From assembly GCA_963753905.1 (NCBI GenBank), contig CAVWDZ010000001.1:1116001-1180000 (forward strand): a stretch of DNA of 64,000 bases, in the 5' to 3' direction. Origin of the DNA: Bog-756 sp963753905. Lineage in GTDB: Bacteria; Actinomycetota; Acidimicrobiia; Acidimicrobiales; RAAP-2. Of the stretch, positions 9,181 to 17,558 are shown in pieces. The notes under the pieces were generated by a model. That model worked only from the letters and a program-made list of their open reading frames with translations, was not told where the DNA came from and did no database searches. Position 1 is the stretch's first letter, and every line of letters starts with the position of its first letter. The position numbers and the translations under genes were made by a program.

Positions 9181-9184
9181 CCGC

Positions 9185-9856
9185 TCAGCGGTCGCGCCGG
9201 TGCGGGCCGGTCTGGTCCAGCCCCGGGAAGCTGCCGAGCTTCCCGAATCGTCCGAGCCGTCCGACGTTGACCCCGGTGTCGGCCATGCGCAACATGCGCA
9301 GGTCGCCGCGGCTGTTCCCGTAGGCCCAGAGCGAGCGGCCCTCCAGGTCCTGGTCGCGGATCCAGAGCCGGAGGCGTCGGACCTTCTCCTCGCCCCGGCA
9401 GTTGCGCCCCTCGTAGCGCCCGGTGAGCCGGCCGTCTGCGCCGACCTCGAGCCTGGTCGCGACCGAGCCGTCCGCGCCCAGGCGTCCGGCCGCCACCGAG
9501 ACGTAGGCCTCCGGTGACGCGGACACGACGACAACCGCGTCGCCCCGGCAATGGTGCCACTCGAGACGCCGGCGGACATCGGGACGGACGTGCGCGGCGA
9601 CGTGCCCAGTCCCGAATTCCACAGCCACCTCGTGCACCCGGGTGGCCTCGACCCCGGCGAGGAGCCGGGTGAAGAGACGCTGCTTGGTCTCGTCGGCTGT
9701 CGCGCCGCCGGCCAGCGCGGCCAGCGCCAGTTGCGGGGCGAGGGCGGTTCCGGCCTCGAGCACCGCCGGCCGGCCGGCGACGGCGGCCAGGAAGCCGAAG
9801 ACGCTCCCCCCGTCGGTCAGGGTGCCGTCGAAGTCGAAGGCGGCGACATCGGCCAC
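9185..9856 (-). CDS. HAD-superfamily hydrolase, SerB/HAD-IB type
   Basis: From the GTG at 9856 it encodes 223 residues. Motif I is FDFDGTLTD near the start, motif II is VVVSASPEAYV, a conserved Lys lies in GEEKVRRL, and motif III is AYGNSRGDLRML. This is the HAD-IB arrangement of phosphoserine-phosphatase-like enzymes, so a small-molecule phosphomonoesterase is likely. I chose 9856 because it puts motif I at the N-terminus and leaves 13 bp to the hydratase gene upstream; the alternative ATG at 9913 would overlap that gene by 44 bp. Probably co-transcribed with the hydratase. Confidence 0.75.
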   Translation of the reverse strand: MADVAAFDFDGTLTDGGSVFGFLAAVAGRPAVLEAGTALAPQLALAALAGGATADETKQRLFTRLLAGVEATRVHEVAVEFGTGHVAAHVRPDVRRRLEWHHCRGDAVVVVSASPEAYVSVAAGRLGADGSVATRLEVGADGRLTGRYEGRNCRGEEKVRRLRLWIRDQDLEGRSLWAYGNSRGDLRMLRMADTGVNVGRLGRFGKLGSFPGLDQTGPHRRDR

Positions 9857-9869
9857 TGTTCCGGACCGC

Positions 9870-10652
9870 TCAGCCCGGCGGGGCAACGGAGGTACCGCCG
9901 CGCCCGGCGCCACCCGCGAAGCGCGCCGCGCCGCTCACCGCCTCTCCCGACCGCAGGCTCTCGAGGCCGAGCCGGGTCTCGACGAGCAACGCCTCGGGAG
10001 CGGTCAGACCCCACTGGGCCACGGTCGAGAGGCGGTCGTTGCGCAGACAGGTCTGTGGCAGGGCGGCCAGCTCCTGCGCCCAGGCGAGCGCGGCCTCGCA
10101 GGTCCTGCCCGAGGGGACGACCCGGTTGGCCAGCCCCATGGCCAGGGCCTCTTCGGCGCCCACTGCACGACCGGTCAGGATGAGGTCGAGGGCACGGCCG
10201 TGCCCGATGAGCCGGGGGAGGCGGACCGTGCCCCCGTCGACCAGCGGCACCCCGAAGCGGCGGCAGAAGACCCCGAAGACCGCGTCCTCTGCGGCCACCC
10301 GGAGATCGCACCAGATGGCGAGCTCGAGGCCGCCGGCGACCGCGTGCCCCTCGACCGCGGCGATCACCGGTTTGGAGAGCTCGAGGCGAGTGGGGCCCAT
10401 CGGGCCGGCGCCGTCCTCGCCGACCCGGTTCCCCTCGCCCGAGGCGATGGCCTGCAGATCGGCCCCTGCGCAGAAGGTCCCGCCGGACCCGGTCAGCACG
10501 GCAACCGCCGCGTCGGGATCGGCATCGAACGCGGTGAAGGCGGCGAGCAGGGCGTCGGCTGTCGGCCGGTCGACGGCGTTGCGTCGCTCGGGCCGGTCGA
10601 TGGTGATGAGGGTGACCGAACCGTGCCGGTCCACGCGCAGGGGGGCACTCAT
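9870..10652 (-). CDS. Enoyl-CoA hydratase/isomerase (crotonase) family protein
   Basis: Encodes 260 residues, normal for the family. It has the crotonase core: IDRPERRNAVD at the N-terminus, the oxyanion-hole loop GGTFCAGADLQAIAS, then PVIAAVEGHAVAGGLELAIWCDLRVA, the family signature. The usual second catalytic region reads FGVPLVDGGTVRLPRLIG; the Asp in place of a catalytic Glu is seen in non-hydratase crotonases, so the reaction should not be assumed to be beta-oxidation hydration. It is the first gene of a two-gene minus-strand unit with the HAD protein, divergent from the peroxiredoxin. Confidence 0.8.
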   Translation of the reverse strand: MSAPLRVDRHGSVTLITIDRPERRNAVDRPTADALLAAFTAFDADPDAAVAVLTGSGGTFCAGADLQAIASGEGNRVGEDGAGPMGPTRLELSKPVIAAVEGHAVAGGLELAIWCDLRVAAEDAVFGVFCRRFGVPLVDGGTVRLPRLIGHGRALDLILTGRAVGAEEALAMGLANRVVPSGRTCEAALAWAQELAALPQTCLRNDRLSTVAQWGLTAPEALLVETRLGLESLRSGEAVSGAARFAGGAGRGGTSVAPPG

Positions 10653-10731
10653 GACCCCAGCATGGCGGACGCAGCGTCAGCCGGCCAGGTCGCCGTCCCC
10701 ACGCGTGCCGTCGAATACTTGACTTCCCCAG

Positions 10732-10760
10732 TCGACAATTGGTCCGACTCCGACTACGCT
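10732..10760 (+). promoter_or_regulatory. Candidate sigma70-type promoter for the peroxiredoxin gene
   Basis: TCGACA (10732-10737), a 17-bp spacer and TACGCT (10755-10760). A start near 10767 would give a leader of about 90 nt before the ATG at 10857. It lies in the 204-bp divergent gap next to the hydratase gene. Confidence 0.45.
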
Positions 10761-10856
10761 GACCACGCGCCGGCACCGATACTCCGGGTCGGGTCCGACG
10801 ACCCCACCGGATCGGCGCACCAGGACCCGACACATCTGGACCAAAAGGAGCAGCAC

Positions 10857-11492
10857 ATGGCAATCCGTCTGGGCGATGAGGCCCCCGATTTCACCGCTGA
10901 CACCACCGAGGGCACCATCAACTTCCACGAGTACCTGGGAGACAGCTGGGGCGTGCTGTTCTCCCACCCCAAGGACTTCACGCCGGTGTGCACCACCGAG
11001 CTGGGCGCATTCTCCAAGGCCAAGGCCGAATTCGACAAGCGGAACACCAAGTTGATCGGCCTGTCGGTCGACGACGTCGCCTCTCACGGCAAGTGGGCGG
11101 GCGACATCGAGGAGACCCAGGGCAAGGCCCTCAACTTCCCGCTCATCGGGGACGAGGACCGCAAGGTGGCCGACCTCTACGACATGATCCATCCCAACGC
11201 CAGTGACACCCTCACCGTCCGCTCGGTGTTCATCATCGGCCCCGACAAGAAGGTCAAGCTCACGCTGACCTACCCCGCTTCCACGGGGCGCAACGTGGAC
11301 GAGATCCTCCGGGTCCTCGACTCGCTGCAGCTGACCGCCGACTACAAGGTGGCCACCCCGGTCAACTGGAAGGAAGGTCAGGACGTGATCATCGTCCCGG
11401 CCGTTTCCGACGAGGAGGCCAAGGAGCGCTTCCCGAAGGGCTTCAAGGCGCTCAAGCCCTACCTGAGGGTCACCCCCCAGCCCAACCGGTAG
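10857..11492 (+). CDS. Peroxiredoxin, 1-Cys/Prx6 type
   Basis: Encodes 211 residues. The peroxidatic cysteine is Cys45 in DFTPVCTTELG, followed by the Prx6-type segment LIGLSVDDVASHGKW. The long C-terminal part with PVNWKEGQDVIIVP and a PKGFKALKPYLR end is the Prx6 signature, so it reduces hydrogen peroxide and organic or phospholipid hydroperoxides in the cytoplasm. The ATG at 10857 is fixed by the strong ribosome site AAAGGAG six bases upstream. Monocistronic, bounded downstream by two tandem hairpins. Confidence 0.93.
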   Translation: MAIRLGDEAPDFTADTTEGTINFHEYLGDSWGVLFSHPKDFTPVCTTELGAFSKAKAEFDKRNTKLIGLSVDDVASHGKWAGDIEETQGKALNFPLIGDEDRKVADLYDMIHPNASDTLTVRSVFIIGPDKKVKLTLTYPASTGRNVDEILRVLDSLQLTADYKVATPVNWKEGQDVIIVPAVSDEEAKERFPKGFKALKPYLRVTPQPNR

Positions 11493-11543
11493 CCCACAAC
11501 CGGCCACCCGGTCGGGCCACACCCTGCGCTCAGCGTCGCCGCT

Positions 11544-11586
11544 CCCGTCGTCGAGACGGGTGGATCCGGCCCCCGCGGCCGGATCC
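11544..11586 (+). terminator. Two tandem GC hairpins after the peroxiredoxin gene
   Basis: The first stem is CCCGTC (11544-11549) with GACGGG (11555-11560). The second is GGATCCGGCC (11562-11571) with GGCCGGATCC (11577-11586), a perfect 10-bp stem with a 5-nt loop. No U-tract follows, as is common for actinobacterial terminators. They separate the peroxiredoxin from rpsO. Confidence 0.5.
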
Positions 11587-11634
11587 GGGCGCGCCGGGAC
11601 GCGTACCGACCGGGTGCGCCTCCGGGGGGGTTCC

Positions 11635-11643
11635 TGCTACCAT
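11635..11643 (+). promoter_or_regulatory. Extended -10 promoter element for rpsO
   Basis: TGCTACCAT is an extended -10 element (TG, one base, TANNNT). It lies 61 bp upstream of the rpsO ATG. No convincing -35 was seen. Confidence 0.4.
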
Positions 11644-11704
11644 GGCCCGGTCGATGTGTTCCGTCCGTCGGCCGTCACCACGACTCCAGAGGTCTACGTT
11701 CCAC

Positions 11705-11962
11705 ATGCCAGACAAGCAGGCGACCATCACCGAGTACCGGCTCCACGAGACGGACACCGGGTCCCCCGAGGTGCAGATCGCCATCCTGAGCGAGCGCATC
11801 GGCCATCTCACCGAACACCTCAAGGTGCACAAGGGGGACCACCACACCCGGCGTGGACTCCTCAAGCTCATCGGCCGGCGCCGGCGCCTGCTCGATTACG
11901 TCCGCAACAACGATGTCGAGCGGTACCGCGAGATCATCGGTCGTCTCGGCCTTCGTCGCTGA
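11705..11962 (+). CDS. rpsO: 30S ribosomal protein S15
   Basis: Encodes 85 residues, normal for S15. The diagnostic stretch HETDTGSPEVQIAILSERI is followed by LTEHLKVHKGDHHTRRGLL and the basic C-terminus RYREIIGRLGLRR. S15 binds the 16S rRNA central domain early in 30S assembly. The ATG at 11705 matches the family N-terminus (MPDKQATI); an in-frame ATG at 11642 would add 21 unrelated residues and overlaps the promoter element. The gene precedes pnp, the widely conserved rpsO-pnp order. Confidence 0.97.
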   Translation: MPDKQATITEYRLHETDTGSPEVQIAILSERIGHLTEHLKVHKGDHHTRRGLLKLIGRRRRLLDYVRNNDVERYREIIGRLGLRR

Positions 11963-11978
11963 CCGCACACCAGTCGCC

Positions 11979-12033
11979 CCGCCCGGCTCCGGCCGGGCGG
12001 TCGCATGTTCTCCGCCGGTTGCAAGCCGGCGGA
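11979..12033 (+). other. Paired stem-loops in the rpsO-pnp intercistronic leader
   Basis: Stem 1 is CCGCCCGG (11979-11986) with CCGGGCGG (11993-12000). Stem 2 is TCCGCCGG (12011-12018) with CCGGCGGA (12026-12033). They open a 277-nt gap before the pnp ATG that contains further GC pairings near 12050-12090. They may attenuate read-through or be an RNase processing site; in E. coli pnp expression is controlled through RNase III cleavage of this leader. The rest of the gap holds no credible gene. Confidence 0.5.
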
Positions 12034-12239
12034 TCGCAGGAAGGCAACAGTGCCGGCCTGCCGCAGGACCGGCCCCCGCCCAGCGGGCGGCCGTCGAGAT
12101 ACGACAGAGAGACACAACACACAGATTGGGCTCCCATCGAGGTCAGTCACCAGTTGCCGATCACCCGCCCGCATGCGATGAGCGGGTGGCCGACAACTGG
12201 GAACTGGCGCGGGGAGTCCCCGAGCAACCAAGGAGCGTC

Positions 12240-14693
12240 ATGTCAGACGCCATTTCCGTTTCGGCGCCGATCAGCGGCACCGACAAGACACTCAGCTTCG
12301 AGGCCGGCAAACTGGCCCAACTCGCCGACGGCGCCGTCGTGGGCCGCATCGGCGACACAGTGCTGTTGGCCACGGCCACCGCGGCACGGTCGGTGCGGGA
12401 GGGGGCGGACTTCTTCCCCCTGACCGTCGACATCGAGGAACGGGCCTACGCAGCGGGCAAGATTCCCGGTTCGTTCTTCCGCCGGGAGGGAAAGTCCTCC
12501 GACCAGGCCATCCTGACCTGCCGGCTCATCGACCGCCCGCTCCGCCCCTCGTTCCCGTCGGGGTTCCGGAACGAGGTCCACATCGTCGGCACCATCTTCG
12601 GAGCCGACCAGGTCAATCCGCACGACGTGCTCGCCATCAATTCGGCCTCGGCGGCACTGATGCTCTCCGGCATCCCCTTCGACGGCCCGATCGGCGCGGT
12701 CCGGGTGGCGTACTCGACCGACGGTCAGTGGATCCCGCACCCGACCTTCGAGGAGGGTGACGAGTCCACCTTCGAGCTGGTCGTCGCCGGGCGAGCCCTG
12801 AGCGATGCCGACGACGCCGATATCGCCATCATGATGGTCGAGGCCGGCGGCTCGGAGCGCTCCTTCCAGTACTACGAGGAAGGCGCACCCCAGGTCACCG
12901 AGGAGGTGCTGGCGGACGGCCTCGAGGCCGCCAAGACCTGGATCCGCGAGTCCATCGTCCTCCAGCGTGAGCTGGTCGCCGCGTACGTGGCAGCCCGGGG
13001 TCCGATCGAGACCATCGCCTACCCGACGCAGGCCGACTACGGCGACGATGTCTGGGGACGGGTGGAGGCGGCCGCCACCGCCGGCCTGGCAGCCGCCAAC
13101 GTCCTGACCCCCAAGGCCGAGCGCAACGCCGCGCTGGCCGAGGTGACCGAATCGGTCCTGGCCGATCTGTCCGGGGAGTTCCCCGACCGCGCGGGTGAGA
13201 TCAAGGCCGCCGTCCGCAGCCTGACCAAGAAGCTCGTGCGCAAGCGGATCGTCGAGGACGGGCTCCGTATCGACGGCCGTACCACCACCGACATCCGCCC
13301 CCTGTCCGCCGAGGTCGACCTGTTCCCGACGGCTCACGGATCGGCGCTCTTCCAGCGCGGTGAGACCCAGGTGCTCAACGTCACGACGCTCGGCATGCCC
13401 CGCATGAACCAGTTGCTCGACACCATCACGCCGGACGATTCGAAGCGCTACATGCACCACTACAACTTCCCGCCCTTCTCCACCGGCGAGACCGGGTTCA
13501 TGAGAGGTCCGAAGCGCCGCGAGATCGGACACGGCCTCCTGGCCGAGCGCGCGCTCCTGCCGGTCGTGCCGTACGAGGAGGACTTCCCCTACACCTTGCG
13601 CCTGGTCTCGGATGTCCTCGCCTCCAACGGATCGACCTCGATGGCCTCCGTCTGCGGGTCGACCCTTTCGATGATGGCCGCGGGAGTGCCCTTGAAGGCC
13701 CCGGTTGCCGGCATCGCGATGGGCCTCGTCTACGAGGGGGGCACCTACGTGACCCTCACCGACATCCTCGGTGCCGAGGACGCATTCGGCGACATGGACT
13801 TCAAGGTGGCCGGGACCCGTGACGTGGTCACCGCGCTGCAGCTCGACACCAAGATCGACGGCCTGCCACTCGATGTGCTGACCAAGGCCCTGCTGCAGGC
13901 CAAGACCGCACGGCTCACCATTCTCGACGTGATGGCCGCGGCGATCCCCGAGCCGCGCGGTGAGGTCGCCGAGTCGGCCCCCAAGATCGTCTCCTTCGAG
14001 ATCCCGATGGACAAGATCGGCGAGGTCATCGGGCCCAAGGGGAAGGTGATCAACGCCCTGCAGCAGGAGACGGGCGCCGACATCGCCGTCGACGACGACG
14101 GCATGGTGGGCACGGTCACCATCGGGGCCAAGGACGGGACGGCGGTCGCCGAGGCCCAGCGGCGCATCGAGACCATCCTCGACCCGCCACTCGCCGAGGT
14201 TGGTGCCACCTACCAGGGCAAGGTGGTCAACATCACCAAGTTCGGGGCGTTCGTCAACATCCTCCCGGGTCGGGACGGCCTCCTGCACATCTCCAAGATC
14301 GGCCAGGGCAAGCGGGTCGAGCGGGTCGAGGACGTCCTCGAGCTGGGGCAGCCGGTCGAGGTCCGTGTCGACGACATCGATCCCCAGGGGAAGGTCTCGC
14401 TGTCTCTGGCCGGAGAGGCCCCGGTGGCCGAGTCGTCCGGCGGACGCGACGACCGTGGCGGACGCGGTGAGCGCGGTGGGCGCGGTGGTCCGCCACGTGG
14501 TGATCATGCCGACCCTGACAACGGCGGACGCCCCGGACGCAGGCCCGCTGCCGCTGCCCCGGCAGGCGCCGCGTCGTTCGAGGACGCCTTCGAGGTCGAG
14601 CTCGCCCAGGAGTTCGGTGACCTCGGGCCCGCGGTGGTCGAGTCGTCCGAGCGGCCCAGCGGGGGCGGCCGGGGTGGTCGCCGGCGTCGGTGA
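12240..14693 (+). CDS. pnp: Polyribonucleotide nucleotidyltransferase (PNPase)
   Basis: Encodes 817 residues. Order: first RNase PH domain (about 1-230), helical region, second RNase PH domain (about 335-560, with FSTGETGFMRGPKRREIGHG and DILGAEDAFGDMDFKVAGT), KH domain (KIGEVIGPKGKVINALQQETG) and S1 domain (GKVVNITKFGAFVNILPGRDG). The enzyme degrades RNA 3' to 5' using phosphate. A tail of about 100 residues, rich in Gly, Arg and Asp with RGG-like repeats, follows S1 and may add RNA binding. The start is fixed by AAGGAG at 12230-12235. Confidence 0.97.
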   Translation: MSDAISVSAPISGTDKTLSFEAGKLAQLADGAVVGRIGDTVLLATATAARSVREGADFFPLTVDIEERAYAAGKIPGSFFRREGKSSDQAILTCRLIDRPLRPSFPSGFRNEVHIVGTIFGADQVNPHDVLAINSASAALMLSGIPFDGPIGAVRVAYSTDGQWIPHPTFEEGDESTFELVVAGRALSDADDADIAIMMVEAGGSERSFQYYEEGAPQVTEEVLADGLEAAKTWIRESIVLQRELVAAYVAARGPIETIAYPTQADYGDDVWGRVEAAATAGLAAANVLTPKAERNAALAEVTESVLADLSGEFPDRAGEIKAAVRSLTKKLVRKRIVEDGLRIDGRTTTDIRPLSAEVDLFPTAHGSALFQRGETQVLNVTTLGMPRMNQLLDTITPDDSKRYMHHYNFPPFSTGETGFMRGPKRREIGHGLLAERALLPVVPYEEDFPYTLRLVSDVLASNGSTSMASVCGSTLSMMAAGVPLKAPVAGIAMGLVYEGGTYVTLTDILGAEDAFGDMDFKVAGTRDVVTALQLDTKIDGLPLDVLTKALLQAKTARLTILDVMAAAIPEPRGEVAESAPKIVSFEIPMDKIGEVIGPKGKVINALQQETGADIAVDDDGMVGTVTIGAKDGTAVAEAQRRIETILDPPLAEVGATYQGKVVNITKFGAFVNILPGRDGLLHISKIGQGKRVERVEDVLELGQPVEVRVDDIDPQGKVSLSLAGEAPVAESSGGRDDRGGRGERGGRGGPPRGDHADPDNGGRPGRRPAAAAPAGAASFEDAFEVELAQEFGDLGPAVVESSERPSGGGRGGRRRR

Positions 14694-14775
14694 GCGCACG
14701 CGCCTGCCGTGGTCCGGCCATCGCCGCCGGATCACGACGGGCCAGCATGTCGACGTGCCGGTCCGCGGGGTTGCG

Positions 14776-16032
14776 ATGATCCGCACCGAGGTCCTTCCGT
14801 CCGGGCTCTCCCTGGTGACCGAGTCGATGACCGAGGCCCGTTCGGTCTGCATCGGATTCTGGGTGGGTACCGGCTCGCGTGACGAGGACCTGGACCACGC
14901 CGGCGCGAGCCACGTCCTCGAGCATCTGCTCTTCAAGGGGACCGACGAGCGGTCGGCCGCCTCCATCGCCGAGGCGGTGGACGAGGTGGGCGGTGACTTC
15001 AACGCGTTCACCACCAAGGAGTACACGTCGTTCTACATCCGGCTCCTGGCCGAGCATCTGACCCTCGGCCTCGACATCCTCTCCGACATCATGTGGCGTC
15101 CCGCACTCCGGAAGGAAGATCTCGACGCCGAGCGCCAGGTCATTCTGGACGAGATCCTCATGCACGCCGACGAACCGGCGGACGAGGCGGCCGAGCAGAG
15201 TTCGGCGGCCCTCTTTCCCGACCACCCGCTCGGCCGCGAGGTGCTGGGGAGCGTGGCCTCGGTCTCGGCCATGACCGCCGACGGGATCCGGGCCTTCTTC
15301 TGCGAGCACTACCGACCCGGCAACATGGTTGCGGCCGTGGCCGGGGACTTCGATCACGAGATGGTGGCGGCCGGTCTGGAGGCGCGGTGCGGGGGGAGCG
15401 GGGGCGGGTCCACGCCCACCCGGTCCTCGCCCGACGACCGGGTGGACGCCCTGCGGGTCACCCGTCGGGCAACGGAGCAGGTCCACGTCGTGTTGGCGGC
15501 ACGGTCGGTCGACCGGCGCGACCCGAGCCGTTACGCGCTCGCCGTCCTCAACCATGTCCTCGGCGGTGGTCTGTCCAGCCGCCTCTTCCAGGAGATCCGT
15601 GAGCGGCGCGGGCTGGCCTACTCGGTGTGGTCCGAACGGGTCGCCTACCACGACGCCGGGTTCCTGAGCGTCGGTCTCGGGACCGCCCCGGAACACCTCG
15701 GCGAGGTCCTCGACATCGTCACCGTCCAGCTGGCGTTGCTCGGCTCGGACGGGATCACCGGGCGGGAGCTGACCATCGCCAAGGGGAACCTCCGTGCCGA
15801 AACCCTGCTCGCCTGCGAAGATTCCGGCGCACGGATGAGCCGGATCGGGGCGGGGCTGCTGCTCCACGGGGAGGTGCTGCCGGTCGACGAGGTCCTCGGG
15901 CGGGTGGAGGCACTCACGCTCGACGACGTGCACGCCGCGGCCCGTCGGGTGGTCGCCGCCCCCCGCACCCTCTCCGTGGTCGGCCCGTTCGACGCCGACG
16001 ATTTCGACCCGGTCGCGCTCGCGCTCGGTTGA
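14776..16032 (+). CDS. M16-family zinc metallopeptidase (processing-peptidase-like)
   Basis: Encodes 418 residues from ATG 14776. The inverted zinc motif HVLEH (HxxEH) is present near residue 46 in AGASHVLEHLLFKGT, with the distal Glu in the EAVDEVGGDFNAFTTKEYT region. The C-terminal half has the RxxxSRLFQEIRERRGLAYSV-like segment of M16 proteins (here LSSRLFQEIRERRGLAYSV). The pnp-M16-dapB order is conserved in actinobacteria. An in-frame GTG at 14755 is an alternative start. Substrate unknown. Confidence 0.9.
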   Translation: MIRTEVLPSGLSLVTESMTEARSVCIGFWVGTGSRDEDLDHAGASHVLEHLLFKGTDERSAASIAEAVDEVGGDFNAFTTKEYTSFYIRLLAEHLTLGLDILSDIMWRPALRKEDLDAERQVILDEILMHADEPADEAAEQSSAALFPDHPLGREVLGSVASVSAMTADGIRAFFCEHYRPGNMVAAVAGDFDHEMVAAGLEARCGGSGGGSTPTRSSPDDRVDALRVTRRATEQVHVVLAARSVDRRDPSRYALAVLNHVLGGGLSSRLFQEIRERRGLAYSVWSERVAYHDAGFLSVGLGTAPEHLGEVLDIVTVQLALLGSDGITGRELTIAKGNLRAETLLACEDSGARMSRIGAGLLLHGEVLPVDEVLGRVEALTLDDVHAAARRVVAAPRTLSVVGPFDADDFDPVALALG

Positions 16033-16088
16033 ACCGGACCTGCCGCCGGCACCCCTGACTCTCCCCCGGACCCTCTGACCCGCTTCGA

Positions 16089-16094
16089 TAGGGT
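16089..16094 (+). promoter_or_regulatory. -10 element for a leaderless dapB transcript
   Basis: TAGGGT ends seven bases before the dapB ATG at 16102, the spacing expected if transcription starts at the first base of the codon. There is no ribosome-binding sequence in between. Confidence 0.45.
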
Positions 16095-16101
16095 GGTCGC
16101 C

Positions 16102-16917
16102 ATGCGGGTCGGTGTGGTCGGGGCGGGTGGGCGGATGGGGCGCGAGGTCTGCCGGACCCTGCTGTCCCGGCCCGGTCTGGAGCTGGCGGTCGCGGTGGAC
16201 CCCGCACACGCCGGCGCCGGCCTCTCCGCGCTTCTCGGTGTCGAAGCCGGCGACATGGTCGTCGCCGGCACGCTCGACGCCCTCGTGGATGCCTCTGCCG
16301 AGGTGGCGGTCGACTTCACCCGTTTGGAGGCCGCGCGGCAGACGCTGGCCTTCTGTGCCGATGCCGGGATCCATGTCGTGGTCGGGACGACCGGATTCAG
16401 CGAGGCCGACCTCGACGACCTGGCCCGACGATTCGATCCAGCCGGTGGGAAGGGCGCCAACTGCGTGCTCGCCGCCAACTTCGCGGTGGGCGCTGTGCTC
16501 ATGATGCGGTTCGCGGCCATGGCCGCCCCGTTCTTCGAGGGCGCCGAGATCATCGAGCTCCACCACGACAAGAAGGTGGATGCACCGTCCGGCACGGCTC
16601 TGCGTACGGCGGAGGGGATGTCGGCGGCGCGGCGCGACGACGGCAAAGGGGAGTTCCCGTCTGACGCCACGAGCGTCCAGGTCATGGACGGGACCCGCGG
16701 CGCGAGCGGTCCCGGTGGCGTCCGCATCCACTCGGTGCGTCTCCCGGGCCTGGTCGCCCACCAGGAGGTCCTCCTCGGTGCCGCCGGTCAGGGGCTGACC
16801 ATTCGCCACGACTCCTATGACCGCACCTCGTTCATGGACGGCGTCGTCCTCGCCGTCCGAGCGGTGGCCGGCCGACCGGGACTGACCCTCGGCATCGAGC
16901 CCCTGCTCGGGCTCTGA
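16102..16917 (+). CDS. dapB: 4-hydroxy-tetrahydrodipicolinate reductase
   Basis: Encodes 271 residues. The dinucleotide loop is VGAGGRMG at the N-terminus; VVGTTGFSEADL is the conserved NAD(P)-adjacent segment; the catalytic motif is ELHHDKKVDAPSGTA, with the paired His and Lys of the family. It reduces the product of DapA in lysine and diaminopimelate synthesis. It follows the M16 gene by 69 bp with its own -10 element, and is separated from dapA by three accessory genes. Confidence 0.96.
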   Translation: MRVGVVGAGGRMGREVCRTLLSRPGLELAVAVDPAHAGAGLSALLGVEAGDMVVAGTLDALVDASAEVAVDFTRLEAARQTLAFCADAGIHVVVGTTGFSEADLDDLARRFDPAGGKGANCVLAANFAVGAVLMMRFAAMAAPFFEGAEIIELHHDKKVDAPSGTALRTAEGMSAARRDDGKGEFPSDATSVQVMDGTRGASGPGGVRIHSVRLPGLVAHQEVLLGAAGQGLTIRHDSYDRTSFMDGVVLAVRAVAGRPGLTLGIEPLLGL

Positions 16918-16929
16918 CTGGGCCGGCAC

Positions 16930-17526
16930 GTGTCCGACGACGCCCGGCAGCGCATCGTGGAGGCGACCTACGCCTGCGTCTCGCGCCGGGGCATCGCCAA
17001 GACCACCGTCGAGGACGCCGCCAGGGCGGCCGGTGTCTCACGGGCGACGGTCTACCGGGCCTTCCCCGGGGGGCGCGACGAGCTGCTGAGTGCGACGGTG
17101 GCCTGGGCCACCGTCGACTTCTTCCTCCGCCTCTACGAGCACGTCCAGGGGGCCGACAGTCTCGAACAGGTCATGGAGTGGGGGATCATGTTCGCCCACC
17201 GGTCCATCGTCGAGCACGAGGTCCTCCAGCGCGTCATGCAGACCGAACCGGAGAAGCTCCTTCCCACCCTCACGGTCGAGAGCAACCGGATCCGGGAGGG
17301 GATCGCCGGCTTCCTGGCTCCGTATCTGCTCGCTCGCGGGATGGCCGCCGGAGTGGATCTCGCCGAGGCGGCCGACTTCCTGGCCCGGATGGTGCTCTCC
17401 TACATGTCGGCACCCGGGCGGTGGGACCTGACCGACCCGGAACAGGTCGCCCGGCTGGTCCGCTCCGAGCTGCTGGCCGGTGTGGTGGTGCCGGACCCCG
17501 ATCCGGTCCGTGGCTCGCATGGTTGA
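16930..17526 (+). CDS. TetR-family transcriptional regulator (first of a paralogous pair)
   Basis: Encodes 198 residues from GTG 16930, 12 bp after dapB. The N-terminal helix-turn-helix is RIVEATYACVSRRGIAKTTV followed by VSRATVYRAFPGGRDELL. The ligand-binding half is all-helical and unlike characterised regulators I recognise. The HTH is nearly the same as in the next gene (TTVEDAARAAGVSRATVYRAFPGGRDE against TTVDDVARQARL and the same YRAFPGGRDE), so the pair arose by duplication. It may be read from the dapB promoter. Confidence 0.88.
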   Translation: MSDDARQRIVEATYACVSRRGIAKTTVEDAARAAGVSRATVYRAFPGGRDELLSATVAWATVDFFLRLYEHVQGADSLEQVMEWGIMFAHRSIVEHEVLQRVMQTEPEKLLPTLTVESNRIREGIAGFLAPYLLARGMAAGVDLAEAADFLARMVLSYMSAPGRWDLTDPEQVARLVRSELLAGVVVPDPDPVRGSHG

Positions 17527-17552
17527 CAATGAGACAAATGAAGGCATAACGT
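17523..17552 (+). promoter_or_regulatory. Consensus promoter with overlapping direct repeat, ahead of the second TetR gene
   Basis: TTGACA (17523-17528), an 18-bp spacer and TAACGT (17547-17552), ending six bases before GTG 17559, so the transcript is probably leaderless. Direct repeats GACAATGA (17525-17532) and GACAAATGA (17533-17541) overlap the -35 and spacer and are a candidate operator for one or both TetR proteins. Confidence 0.6.
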
Positions 17553-17558
17553 TCCATC

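Noticed and set aside
12243..15026. A 927-codon open frame on the minus strand opposite pnp and the M16 gene
   Set aside because: It mirrors two well-identified plus-strand genes; the translation is low-complexity and rich in Gly, Asp and Val-type shadow sequence. GC-rich codons leave few stops on the opposite strand.
14254..16929. An 891-codon minus-strand frame opposite the M16 gene and dapB
   Set aside because: Shadow of two identified genes; composition is repetitive His, Asp and Gly without a domain.
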